A DNA stretch of 47,745 nt, from assembly GCA_003094555.1 (NCBI GenBank), contig NATW01000126.1, positions 1 to 47,745 on the forward strand. The letters run 5' to 3'. This document shows, piece by piece, positions 24,511 through 33,515 of the stretch (positions within the stretch are counted from its first letter, which is position 1; the number at the start of each line of letters is the position of its first letter). This stretch comes from a gamma proteobacterium symbiont of Ctena orbiculata. Its GTDB lineage: Bacteria > Pseudomonadota > Gammaproteobacteria > Chromatiales > Chromatiaceae. The notes beneath the pieces were generated by a model that saw nothing but the letters and a program-made list of their open reading frames with translations, had not been told where the DNA came from and searched no databases. A program made the position numbers and the translations under genes.

Positions 24511-27500
24511 CTACTTCAGCCTGATCCCTCTTCTGGCGGCTCTTTTACGTATCGGAAATTCCGTAACGTTGGAGACAGGCTTTGGCGCCGTCTTTGATTG
24601 CTCAGTAACAGATGCAGGTGAACCATTACCCTTACTCTTCATGGCAGCCGTCTTCTTCTTTGCTGCCTGTTTTTTCAAGGTCGATGGACGCTTCCTCTGT
24701 TTTGCGCCACCGGTTGCCTGCTTGTTTGAAACGGATTTAACCTGTTTTTTCTTAACCGTCGCTCGTTGCCCCCCTGTCGGGTTGGCTTTAGTGATCAGCT
24801 TTTCAGGTTTCTCATGCTTGGCTGAGCTGCCCTCAGATCTTGCTTGCGAAGGCTTTGAGGAAGCAGCTACTTTTTTTCTTGCGGGACCTTTGCTCCTGGT
24901 TTTAGCCCTGGCCGCCGGTGCGGCAGCAACGGGTACCTTTTCAACCTCGGCAGCAGGAGACACTGCTGGTGATGTCGTTGCATCACCACTGCCACCTGAA
25001 CCGCCTGTTGTACCACCCCCAGACTTATCGCTCCTCTCGGCATGCCCAAGCCGTGTAGACTTGCCTTTACCAAACACTCCCTTTAGCCATTGCCCGAGCA
25101 ACAGGAATATGCCCCTGATCAGATAGAAAAACGTAGTGATGATGGCAATCACCCTTTGCCAGATATTTCCAAGCAAGGTGGGTTTCGTCTCAACCTCGGA
25201 CTTGACCTCAACAGCTGGCTGAGAAGTGGCAACGGCCGCAATTGAGTCTTCAGATGTCAGTTCACTGTCAACATCCAGACTGCTACCTACCGGTGCAGTA
25301 GTAGCGGCCACTTCCATAATGTCCTTACTGGCGGCTATGCAACCTAAAGGAATTACGATCAATGTCAGCACAGTGGAGACCAACACACCGGAGGCCAGGG
25401 AGATGGCCATGCCCTGGAAGATCGGATCGAAAAAGATCACCGAGGAACCACACACCAGGGCGAAGGCGGTAATCATGATAGGTCGGGTACGGGTCTTACA
25501 GGCCATGATAACCGCGTCCACCACGGAGGTGCCCTGCTGTACCTGATGGATGGAGAAATCCACCAACAGAATGGAATTACGCACGATGATACCTGCCAGG
25601 GCGATCCAGCCTATCATCGAAGTGGCGGTGAATTCGCCGCCCCAGCCGGCCTGGAAAAAGATGAAATGGGCCGGAATTATACCCAGCAGGGTCAGCGGAA
25701 TGGGGGCCATGATCAGTGCCGGAATACGGAAGTTGCCGAACTCCCATACAACCAGGATATAGATCAATACCAGGGCCACGGCAAAGGCGGCACCCATATC
25801 GCGGAAGGTCTCGAAGGTCACCGTCCATTCACCCGCCCATTCGATACCTGTTTGAGAATCGTTCTGGGGCGGACCCAACCAGTCAGGTTCGATGGCAACA
25901 TTATCCGGCGCTTTGTACTCTTGCTCAGCGAGCAGATCCTGTACCTGCAACATGCCATATACCGGGGCCGCCAGCTTGCCACCCACTTCAGCTACCACGT
26001 ACTCCACATCCCGCAGGTCCTTATGGTAGATGATCGGATCCTCCAATACCTGTTCGAAACGACCGAGCTCCCGCAGGGGCACGGTGATACCACTGCTGGA
26101 ATGGATGGGCAGATCCCCCAGGCGGGTAATTTCGGATCGCTCGGCCAGTGGCACCTGCATCATGATGTTGATCGGTTCATGACCGGCCCGCTGCTTGACA
26201 TCGCCCAGGGGCGAACCACCCAGGGCCATACCGAGATTTCGGTTGATCGTATCCACGGAGATACCCCGGCGTACCGACTTTTCCGTGTCAACGGTAAAGC
26301 GCCAGTATTGATAGGGATCGCGCATGTAGTTGTCCACATCGCGCAGACTCTCCGTCTGCTGGAAAATATCGGTCAGGTCTCGAACCACCTGGCGCCTGAC
26401 TTCAGGACTCGGTCCATGTACTTCGGCAACCACCGATTGCAGTACCGGGGGACCGGGGGGCATCTCCACCACAGCGATCTTTGCGCCGCTGTCCTTGATG
26501 AGCTCACCCAGCATGTGTCGAGTTTCCACCGCGATTTCGTGACTGGTGCGATCACGTTCGGTCTTGTCCAGGAGCTGCACCTGGACCTCCGCCTGCCAGG
26601 GATCGGAGCGCAGATAGTAGTGGCGAACCATGCCATTGAAATCGAATGGCCGGGCGGTACCCGCGTAGACCTGAACCGCGGTAACCTCCGGCATGACACG
26701 GATCTTCTCCGCCATGCGATGGGCCAGGTTGGCGGTCACCGGCAGAGCGGTCCCCTCCGGCATATCCACCACCACCGAATATTCCGGCTTGTTGTCCAGT
26801 GGCAGCATCTTCACCGCCACCCATTTGAAATAGAAGAAGGAGCAGGTGACGAGGAAGGTTCCCCACATGATCAGCTTGAACAGTTTTGCCTTGCGGGGTG
26901 ACTCGATCATCGGCATCAGAATGCCTTTAAACAGCCGCTCCAGCCACTCCGCCTCCTTGTGTTCCCGCTCCCCGGCCACCTCCAGGTAGCGCATGCTCGG
27001 CCTTAGCCAATGGGAGACAGTCAGGTAGGGGGTAAATACGAATGCGGCAAACAGGGAGATCAGCATTGCCACGGAGCCGAGGGCGGGAATCGGCTCCATA
27101 TAGGGCCCCATCATGCCACTGACGAATCCCATGGGTAGCAGCGCGGCGATGACGGTGAAGGTCGCCAGAATGGTTGGATTGCCCACCTCTCTGACCGCAT
27201 CCACCGCTGTAACCACATCGGTGGATTTCTCCTCCAACCAGCGTCGATAGATATTCTCCACCACCACGATGGCATCATCCACCAGAATACCGATGGAGAA
27301 GATCAACGCAAACAGACTGACCCGGTCTATTGTGTAGCCCATGACCCAGGCGCTGAATATGGTCATCAGCAGTACCACCGGGATAACCAGCACCACCACG
27401 ATGGCCGGCCTGAACGCCCGAAATGCGCCCAGTACCAACAGGAACACAAAACCGGTCGCGACAAACAGTTTAAAGATCAATTCGGTGACCTTGTCGTCGG

Positions 27501-28608
27501 CGGTCTTGCCGTAGTTGCGGGTAACGCTGACTTCCACATTGTCCGGTATCAGAGATCCCTTGATATGTTCAACCCGCTCCTTGATGGCATTCGCCACAGT
27601 GACCCCGTTGGAGCCCTCTTTTTTGGCGATTGCCAGAGTAATCGCAGGCACACCGTCGGCCTTGATATCGAGATCGCTGGCCGCGCCGGTATAGAAACCC
27701 ACCAAATGCTTGGCATCTTCAGGCCCCTGTTTGACACGGGCGATATCATGTACATAGACCGGAACATTGTTGTGGGTACCCACTACCAGGCGGTTTATAT
27801 CTTCAACATTTTCCAAGAATGAACCGGTTACCACATTGAAGTGGGTGCTGCCGCTCTCGACCCCACCGGCCTGTTGTTCGGCATTGGCGGTGCGTATCGT
27901 ATTCGCGACCTGGTCCAGGCTGATACCGTAGCCGGCCAATCGCTCCGGGAATACTTCGATCGTGACCTGTTCCCGCCGGCCGCCGACGACGAATCCGTTG
28001 CCTGTGTCGGGGAGCTCCTTCAGGGCCTGCAGTACATCGTGGCCCAACATCCGCAACTGCCCATCGTCCACGTCTGGTGCCCCATCCCGATCCAGATCCT
28101 TTGACCAGAGGGTCAAAGTCACCACCGGCACATCATCGATACCCTTGGCCTTCACCAGTGGCGGCATCACCCCGGGGGGAATCAGGTCCATGTTGGAATC
28201 GATCTTATCGTTGACCTTGACCAGCGAGGGCCCCATCTCTTCGCCCACCTCGAACTCGATGGTGACCACGCCACCACCCCGCTGAGAGGCGGAATAGACA
28301 TGCTTCACGTCGGTGATCTCCGACATGATGCGTTCCAGGGGCTCTATGGCCAAGGCGGCGACCTGATCCGCTGCCGCACCTGGATATTGGACAAAGATAT
28401 CCACCATCGGCACCGAGATCTGAGGATCCTCCTGGCGCGGAGTGATGATAAGGCCCAGCAGCCCCATCAACATCATGGCGAGAAAAAACAGCGGCGAGAG
28501 CGGAGACTGGATAAAGAATCTCGCGGTTCTGCCCGCGATCCCCAGATGCGCCTCGTAGTTGGGATCCGTGGAGTGGAGCTGATCGAGTTTATCGTCGTTC
28601 TGGCTCAT
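24511..28608 (-). CDS. RND efflux permease with basic C-terminal tail
   Basis: Proton-driven inner-membrane transporter of the AcrB/MexB-like superfamily. Residues about 30-1090 form the usual core with 12 membrane helices and two periplasmic loops (ITPRQEDPQISVP near 55; DDAIVVVENI in helix 4). Two oddities. Residues 171-182 read DLDRDGAPDVDD, a calcium-loop-like insert. From about 1095 there is an extra hydrophobic helix (about 1148-1178) and a 185-residue Lys/Ala/Ser-rich tail ending KRAARRGIRLK, absent from normal RND pumps. The MFP gene upstream is its partner; no outer-membrane channel gene is present. Substrate unknown. Confidence 0.92.
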   Translation of the reverse strand: MSQNDDKLDQLHSTDPNYEAHLGIAGRTARFFIQSPLSPLFFLAMMLMGLLGLIITPRQEDPQISVPMVDIFVQYPGAAADQVAALAIEPLERIMSEITDVKHVYSASQRGGGVVTIEFEVGEEMGPSLVKVNDKIDSNMDLIPPGVMPPLVKAKGIDDVPVVTLTLWSKDLDRDGAPDVDDGQLRMLGHDVLQALKELPDTGNGFVVGGRREQVTIEVFPERLAGYGISLDQVANTIRTANAEQQAGGVESGSTHFNVVTGSFLENVEDINRLVVGTHNNVPVYVHDIARVKQGPEDAKHLVGFYTGAASDLDIKADGVPAITLAIAKKEGSNGVTVANAIKERVEHIKGSLIPDNVEVSVTRNYGKTADDKVTELIFKLFVATGFVFLLVLGAFRAFRPAIVVVLVIPVVLLMTIFSAWVMGYTIDRVSLFALIFSIGILVDDAIVVVENIYRRWLEEKSTDVVTAVDAVREVGNPTILATFTVIAALLPMGFVSGMMGPYMEPIPALGSVAMLISLFAAFVFTPYLTVSHWLRPSMRYLEVAGEREHKEAEWLERLFKGILMPMIESPRKAKLFKLIMWGTFLVTCSFFYFKWVAVKMLPLDNKPEYSVVVDMPEGTALPVTANLAHRMAEKIRVMPEVTAVQVYAGTARPFDFNGMVRHYYLRSDPWQAEVQVQLLDKTERDRTSHEIAVETRHMLGELIKDSGAKIAVVEMPPGPPVLQSVVAEVHGPSPEVRRQVVRDLTDIFQQTESLRDVDNYMRDPYQYWRFTVDTEKSVRRGISVDTINRNLGMALGGSPLGDVKQRAGHEPINIMMQVPLAERSEITRLGDLPIHSSSGITVPLRELGRFEQVLEDPIIYHKDLRDVEYVVAEVGGKLAAPVYGMLQVQDLLAEQEYKAPDNVAIEPDWLGPPQNDSQTGIEWAGEWTVTFETFRDMGAAFAVALVLIYILVVWEFGNFRIPALIMAPIPLTLLGIIPAHFIFFQAGWGGEFTATSMIGWIALAGIIVRNSILLVDFSIHQVQQGTSVVDAVIMACKTRTRPIMITAFALVCGSSVIFFDPIFQGMAISLASGVLVSTVLTLIVIPLGCIAASKDIMEVAATTAPVGSSLDVDSELTSEDSIAAVATSQPAVEVKSEVETKPTLLGNIWQRVIAIITTFFYLIRGIFLLLGQWLKGVFGKGKSTRLGHAERSDKSGGGTTGGSGGSGDATTSPAVSPAAEVEKVPVAAAPAARAKTRSKGPARKKVAASSKPSQARSEGSSAKHEKPEKLITKANPTGGQRATVKKKQVKSVSNKQATGGAKQRKRPSTLKKQAAKKKTAAMKSKGNGSPASVTEQSKTAPKPVSNVTEFPIRKRAARRGIRLK

Positions 28609-28733
28609 ATTTTATCTCGAAGCATTAATATCAGGCAGGCCCTGCCACAGACCCAACCCGCTTTGTTCATATTGTAGAGAGAGTGTTTTATTCTTCCGTG
28701 AAAATCTTGGGAATTCCCTCATGACCTCCGCTG

Positions 28734-29891
28734 CTACTGCCCCTGGGAGGAGGTCCAGCCGGCGCTGATCCCCATCGGCGGATTACGCATTACCCGCTCT
28801 CCCGCCTGTAGCCCAGACAATACAGTGCTGTATTCTCCACCCGGAAGTTTTTCACCCACCCGAATCAATCTCAGCATCGGCTTGCCATCCTCTCCCACCA
28901 CATACACACCGGGAAGGCTGCCGTTATAACGAATCGCGCTATTGGGTATGACCGGATTGGAACGGGCCGGCGCATTGAAGTCGGGCACCAAAACCTTGGC
29001 ATACATACCCGGAGCAGAGACGCCCTGAGGCAGATCGAATTTGATGGTCACGGTGTGCCTTTGGGCATCGGCCATGGGAAAGATCTGGGCGACTCTAACC
29101 GGTACTTCACGATCTCCCACATCGAGCTCCGCCCGCAGCATCATGCCTTCGTTGAGACCGGGCCGCAGCCGTCCCGGGACATCCACCACAATCTGCAGAT
29201 ACTCCACATCCGCATATTTCAACAGCGGCTGGCCAGGCTGTACGGTATCACCCACTTCCACAAACTTCTTCATTATCACCCCGTCGAAGGGGGCGAGACT
29301 CTTGGCATCCCGCAGTTTGGCGTCGATGGCCCGGATCTCGGCCTGCACCCGATAGATGGTATTTCTTGCCTGTTGAATATTGGTCCGGGAAGAGAAGATG
29401 TCCGCGCTTCGTTCAGCACCTTGATCCCGTTCACCGAATGCGTCCTCCATGGGACGGGTGAACATTTGATCGAACAGGTTTGGCATTCCCATGCCACCCA
29501 TCGCGGATCTCGATTTCGGTGACCAGAGTTCACGATTGTACTGCACCCCCGCATTGCGCAACTGGGCATCGGCGTTAGCCAATTGGGCCATCGCAGCCTC
29601 ACGTTTGGCCATCAGTTCGCTGTCATCCAGCTCCACCAGTCGATCGCTCTCCTTGAAGGTATCGCCCTCGATACCGGCGAGATAATTCACCCTGCCGGGA
29701 AGTTGTGCGGAAAGGGTGACCTCCTTGTAAGGAACCACCGTGCCACCTAGCGATACATTGGGAACGCCCTGTGTCTGCTGAACGACAAAATGTTCACCAC
29801 CGGCCATGTTGGGCTGTGCCTGGGAACCTACTGTCACAAGGGAAAACACACAACCGGCCACAAGAACCTTCGCCTTCGATCTAAAGCCCAT
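28734..29891 (-). CDS. RND efflux periplasmic adaptor (membrane fusion protein)
   Basis: 385 residues with a signal peptide (LVAGCVFSLVTVGSQA), barrel-sandwich hybrid halves (GTVVPYKEVTLSAQLPGRV and LAPFDGVIMKKFVEVGDTV), a coiled-coil hairpin between them and a C-terminal beta-barrel. Links the inner-membrane RND pump to an outer-membrane factor. The hairpin contains an unusual Met-rich insert (SAMGGMGMPNLFDQMFT). It is 125 bases upstream of the RND gene on the same strand, so they form one operon. Confidence 0.92.
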   Translation of the reverse strand: MGFRSKAKVLVAGCVFSLVTVGSQAQPNMAGGEHFVVQQTQGVPNVSLGGTVVPYKEVTLSAQLPGRVNYLAGIEGDTFKESDRLVELDDSELMAKREAAMAQLANADAQLRNAGVQYNRELWSPKSRSAMGGMGMPNLFDQMFTRPMEDAFGERDQGAERSADIFSSRTNIQQARNTIYRVQAEIRAIDAKLRDAKSLAPFDGVIMKKFVEVGDTVQPGQPLLKYADVEYLQIVVDVPGRLRPGLNEGMMLRAELDVGDREVPVRVAQIFPMADAQRHTVTIKFDLPQGVSAPGMYAKVLVPDFNAPARSNPVIPNSAIRYNGSLPGVYVVGEDGKPMLRLIRVGEKLPGGEYSTVLSGLQAGERVMRNPPMGISAGWTSSQGQ

Positions 29892-29950
29892 ATTTCACAC
29901 TACCCAGTGTTGATTCACTTTATAAGGGATATTACGCTACGACCTGCCTG

Positions 29951-30346
29951 TCAGACACGCCCCATGACGGCAAAGCTCTTGATGAAAGGCCCCGCCATAC
30001 GCGGGTCCTTTATCATGGACGAATAATCACCAACCACGAATTTCATTTTGCGCGAGGTGAAGGCCATGCCAAGTCCCATCATGCCGGGTGGCTTGGCAAT
30101 CCATTTATTCCACTGTTCCATGGAGGCACGAATATCCCAGTTCAGGGTCTGACCGTTGTAAGCCTCTCCACTCGCCGCCTTGCCATTCTCAACTATGAGC
30201 ACCCCTTGCGGGGCATCTTCACCATCGAAACCGTAACCGATTACACTGTTGAAGCCTATTTGAGACAGGGCGTCAGCCAACTCAGGTTCTGCATTCCAGT
30301 GAGTTGCAAAATCATTCATCCACGCCTCAGAAAACAGTTCTGCCAT
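29951..30346 (-). CDS. SCP2 sterol-carrier-like protein
   Basis: 131 residues, single small lipid-binding SCP2-type fold (NFEDGEDAP-like GYGFDGEDAPQGVLIVENG, LNWDIRASMEQWNKW, ending MAGPFIKSFAVMGRV). Cytoplasmic, no signal peptide. Binds a hydrophobic ligand that is not known in bacteria. A strong GGAGGTGATGAG ribosome site overlaps the start. It is 59 bases upstream of the MFP gene on the same strand, which suggests a tie to efflux of a lipid-like compound, though this is inference. Confidence 0.85.
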   Translation of the reverse strand: MAELFSEAWMNDFATHWNAEPELADALSQIGFNSVIGYGFDGEDAPQGVLIVENGKAASGEAYNGQTLNWDIRASMEQWNKWIAKPPGMMGLGMAFTSRKMKFVVGDYSSMIKDPRMAGPFIKSFAVMGRV

Positions 30347-30780
30347 CTCATCACCTCCACAAATTCTTTACATTTTTTTTAAGTTGTAGGTGAAATTCAA
30401 ACCTACTTAAGAATCTGCCAGTATCTACGAAGGCGGGTACCATTGCAACCGACTTAATTCATCAGAAACCATTATAAATCATTTATTTAAGAATATCAGC
30501 AAATTATAATATTATTTTTACTTTCAGTAACATAAGGCACTTCAAAACGCCTATTTTCACCTTAAATAACACAGAATAAATAGGGTTGTATTTTTCGAGC
30601 CTCAGGATCGTTGCGAATCCAGCCAAATCGGGCACTGAAAACTGTCAACAAGTTAAAAAAACTATGTACACCACCGAGGCAGGCATTAAGATAACCCTGA
30701 ATGCCTGAATTCCACAATTCAGACCAGAGCAGCAACAATAACCAACCTGCAAGCCAGCATAATCGAGGAGCGAGATAGCC
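30347..30780. other. AT-rich divergent intergenic region
   Basis: 434 bases between divergent SCP2 and dynamin-like genes. No open frame convincing as a gene. A dyad GTAGGT (30386-30391) / ACCTAC (30401-30406), extended by TTAA on both sides, sits 40 bases upstream of the SCP2 start and could be an operator or leader hairpin. The stretch 30470-30600 is strongly AT-rich and probably carries promoters. Confidence 0.5.
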
Positions 30781-32283
30781 ATGCATCCAGCCGGACAGGT
30801 CATAGAAGCACGCCTGCAACACCTAGAAACCCACCTGGAGCAGGAAAACCCAATCCTCCTCAGCACCGTGCAGAGTTTTCGCCAGCTCGATGCAGTCGCC
30901 TTCCGGCTCGGGCTGCTGGAGGGTGACAACTCATTTGCCACCCAGATACCCTGGTGGCCGCTGATCTCCATCCTCGGCACCTTCTCCGCCGGCAAGTCGA
31001 CATTTATCAACCATTACATCGGCACTCCCCTACAGCGCTCCGGCAATCAGGCGGTGGACGACAAGTTCACTGTCATCTGCTACAGCAAGGAGGCGACCGC
31101 CCATGCACTGCCCGGTGTGGCCCTCGATTCCGATCCCCGCTTCCCCTTCTATCAGATGTCTGACGAGATCGAAAAAGTGGCGAAAGGTGAAGGAGAGCGT
31201 ATAGACGCCTACCTCCAGCTCAAGACCTGTCCCAGTGAGAAGTTGCGCGGAAAGATCCTCATCGACTCTCCGGGGTTCGATGCCGACGCCCAGCGCACCT
31301 CCACCCTGCGCATCACGGATCACATCATCGACCTGTCGGATCTGGTGCTGGTCTTTTTCGACGCCCGCCACCCTGAACCCGGTGCCATGCAGGATACCCT
31401 GAGCCACCTCATCGAACGCACTATCCATCGCAACGACACCGGTAAGTTCCTCTACATCCTGAATCAGATCGATACCACGGCCAGAGAGAACAATCCCGAA
31501 GACGTGATTGCTGCCTGGCAGCGTGCATTGGGTGAACGGGGACTCACCGCAGGCAGGTTCTATGCGGTCTACAACCCCGATGCAGCGGTGCCGATCGAGG
31601 ATGAGGCCCTGCGTAATCGCTACGAGACAAAGCGGGACATCGACTTGAAAGAGATTCACAGTCGCATGGAAGAGGTTGAGATAGAGCGCGCCTACCGCAT
31701 TGTCGGCGCCCTGGAGAAGACAGCACGGGATATAGAGGAGCGCAGCATACCCCTGGTCAGCTCGGCGCTCGGTCGCTGGAAACAACGGGTACTGGTGGGA
31801 GATGCCGTGTTGATGGGCGGTCTGCTGCTGGCACTGTTGATATTCTCAATCAATGCTGGATATTGGCAGGGCTTCACCTTCGCCCCCCCTTGGCTTGAAA
31901 CAGGTGCCGACAGCCCTTTACCTTGGGTGATCGCAGGCCTGCTGGTGGTTGCCCTGATAGTCATCCATTTTGCAGTCAGGACCATTGCAGCCCGCAGTCT
32001 GTTGAAAGGCCTGCGCAGGCAGGTGACCAGTGCCGGGATCAGGGGCAATCCAGTCGGCGCCTTTCTGCGCAGCACCAAGCCCTGGCGCTCGATCTTTAGA
32101 AAGAACCCGGCCGGATGGGGCCGCAAATCAAAGCGGGAGTTACGCGAAGTCCTGCAGTCAACGGATACCTATATCCAGACTCTCAATGACCAGTTCACCA
32201 ACCCGTCAGGCAGTGAAACCTTACTTGCGGCCGAGCCTGCCACGCCGAGCGAGACGCCAGTGGTTAGCGAGGAGAGTGTTTGA
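30781..32283 (+). CDS. Bacterial dynamin-like GTPase
   Basis: 500 residues. GTPase motifs: G1 GTFSAGKST (66-74), switch I FTVI (96-99), G3 DSPG (162-165), G4 NQID (228-231). After a helical region, two membrane helices lie at about 341-357 and 382-399, so it is a membrane-anchored member of the dynamin/FeoB-like group (DLP). Likely acts on the inner membrane in shaping, repair or division. Unusually it is single, not one of a tandem pair. Start ATG follows GAGGAG. Confidence 0.88.
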   Translation: MHPAGQVIEARLQHLETHLEQENPILLSTVQSFRQLDAVAFRLGLLEGDNSFATQIPWWPLISILGTFSAGKSTFINHYIGTPLQRSGNQAVDDKFTVICYSKEATAHALPGVALDSDPRFPFYQMSDEIEKVAKGEGERIDAYLQLKTCPSEKLRGKILIDSPGFDADAQRTSTLRITDHIIDLSDLVLVFFDARHPEPGAMQDTLSHLIERTIHRNDTGKFLYILNQIDTTARENNPEDVIAAWQRALGERGLTAGRFYAVYNPDAAVPIEDEALRNRYETKRDIDLKEIHSRMEEVEIERAYRIVGALEKTARDIEERSIPLVSSALGRWKQRVLVGDAVLMGGLLLALLIFSINAGYWQGFTFAPPWLETGADSPLPWVIAGLLVVALIVIHFAVRTIAARSLLKGLRRQVTSAGIRGNPVGAFLRSTKPWRSIFRKNPAGWGRKSKRELREVLQSTDTYIQTLNDQFTNPSGSETLLAAEPATPSETPVVSEESV

Positions 32284-32324
32284 CGGGGAGCCTGGGAAAC
32301 AGGTCCAATTCGTTTCTTGGGGGG

Positions 32325-33503
32325 CTAGAGAAAACGCTTGCGACTGTTATGACCTTCACGTTTACAGTCGTACATGGCGCGATCCGCCTTTGAGTAGAGT
32401 TGATCCAGCAACTGGCTGACGGACAGATCATGATCGTATTCAGGAGACAGTGCGGTCATACCGATACAGGCAGTTAAATTCAAACCCACAAGGTCGCGTC
32501 CCGTATCGAGCTGGGCCAGGCGCTCCTGTATACGTTGCGCCAACAATTCCGCACCACCGATCCCGGTTTCGGCAAGCATAACTGCGAACTCTTCCCCCCC
32601 CACCCTGGCGAGAATATCACCGCCACGGGCCTCTTCCTTGAGCACTTTTGCTATCGCAACCAGAACATCATCGCCAGCCTGATGCCCCCACTGATCGTTG
32701 ATGCGTTTGAAATAGTCCATATCGATCAGGAGTAAGCTGCAGCTCTGGTCGTGGCGCACAGCCCTGGATAGCAGTGCCTCGGCCTCAGTGAAAAAGTAGC
32801 GCCGGTTATGCAGTCCGGTCAATTCATCAATAGTCAACAGCTGCTCATAACGTTTGCGATGGGCTTCCGCTTCGTTCAGGGCATCATTCAGCTCACGGGT
32901 ACGTTGCTCTACCTCGGACTCCAGGTCATTCAGCAATCTGTGGTTATACATGATCTGTCCAAGACAGCTGCAGAAGAGACTCAAGGTATGCTGTTGCCAG
33001 GGTTCGAAATACTCCGGCAAGGGATGAGATGCGTTCAACACACCCAAAACGTGCTTTCCCATCATGATCGGGGCACTGATCAGGGAACCGGGTAGATCCC
33101 CCCCCGATAGGGTGTTGATTAAAAAGTCGTCACTCTGGGAACAGTCTCGACAATACTGTAGCTGACCGGAATTAAAGGCCATCCCCGCAATGCCCTCCCC
33201 GGATTTGAACTGCATGGTCTCCCTTATTTGCATCCTCCGTTCCGAACCGCTGACATCGGCATGGGATTCATCCAGGTTGGTCCCTGCCACACAAATCAAC
33301 CTATCCCCTTGAATGCTGAATACCGAACAGTTCTCAACGTTCTGATAACGTACCAGCTCATCCAGCGCTTTCTCGATCAATTCCTCTTCGCTAATACCAT
33401 CAAGATTTATTTGGGATAGTGCACGTAAGGCAGAGAGCGAATCGAGCAGGCTAAAGAAGCGCTCTCGCAAATCCATGGATGTCTGATTGAAAGAGAGATC
33501 CAT
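32325..33503 (-). CDS. GAF-domain diguanylate cyclase
   Basis: 392 residues. N-terminal GAF sensor (about 35-185), a short coiled linker (190-220), then a GGDEF domain (220-390) with intact catalytic GGEEF (302-306) and an inhibitory RxxD site RGGD (293-296) exactly five residues before it. Makes c-di-GMP from GTP and should be product-inhibited. Downstream of and 12 bases from the HDOD gene on the same strand, so probably translated with it. Unlike the FimX-like protein at 18078, it looks enzymatically active. Confidence 0.92.
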   Translation of the reverse strand: MDLSFNQTSMDLRERFFSLLDSLSALRALSQINLDGISEEELIEKALDELVRYQNVENCSVFSIQGDRLICVAGTNLDESHADVSGSERRMQIRETMQFKSGEGIAGMAFNSGQLQYCRDCSQSDDFLINTLSGGDLPGSLISAPIMMGKHVLGVLNASHPLPEYFEPWQQHTLSLFCSCLGQIMYNHRLLNDLESEVEQRTRELNDALNEAEAHRKRYEQLLTIDELTGLHNRRYFFTEAEALLSRAVRHDQSCSLLLIDMDYFKRINDQWGHQAGDDVLVAIAKVLKEEARGGDILARVGGEEFAVMLAETGIGGAELLAQRIQERLAQLDTGRDLVGLNLTACIGMTALSPEYDHDLSVSQLLDQLYSKADRAMYDCKREGHNSRKRFL

Positions 33504-33515
33504 TAGAAACCTCGA

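Noticed and set aside
25546-26901. 451-residue plus-strand frame inside the RND gene
   Set aside because: Antisense shadow of a long GC-rich gene; the minus-strand protein is unmistakable and this one has low-complexity His/Arg-rich sequence.
30347-30780. Small RNA gene in the AT-rich gap
   Set aside because: A weak hairpin is present, but no promoter-terminator pair can be defined, so no RNA gene was called.
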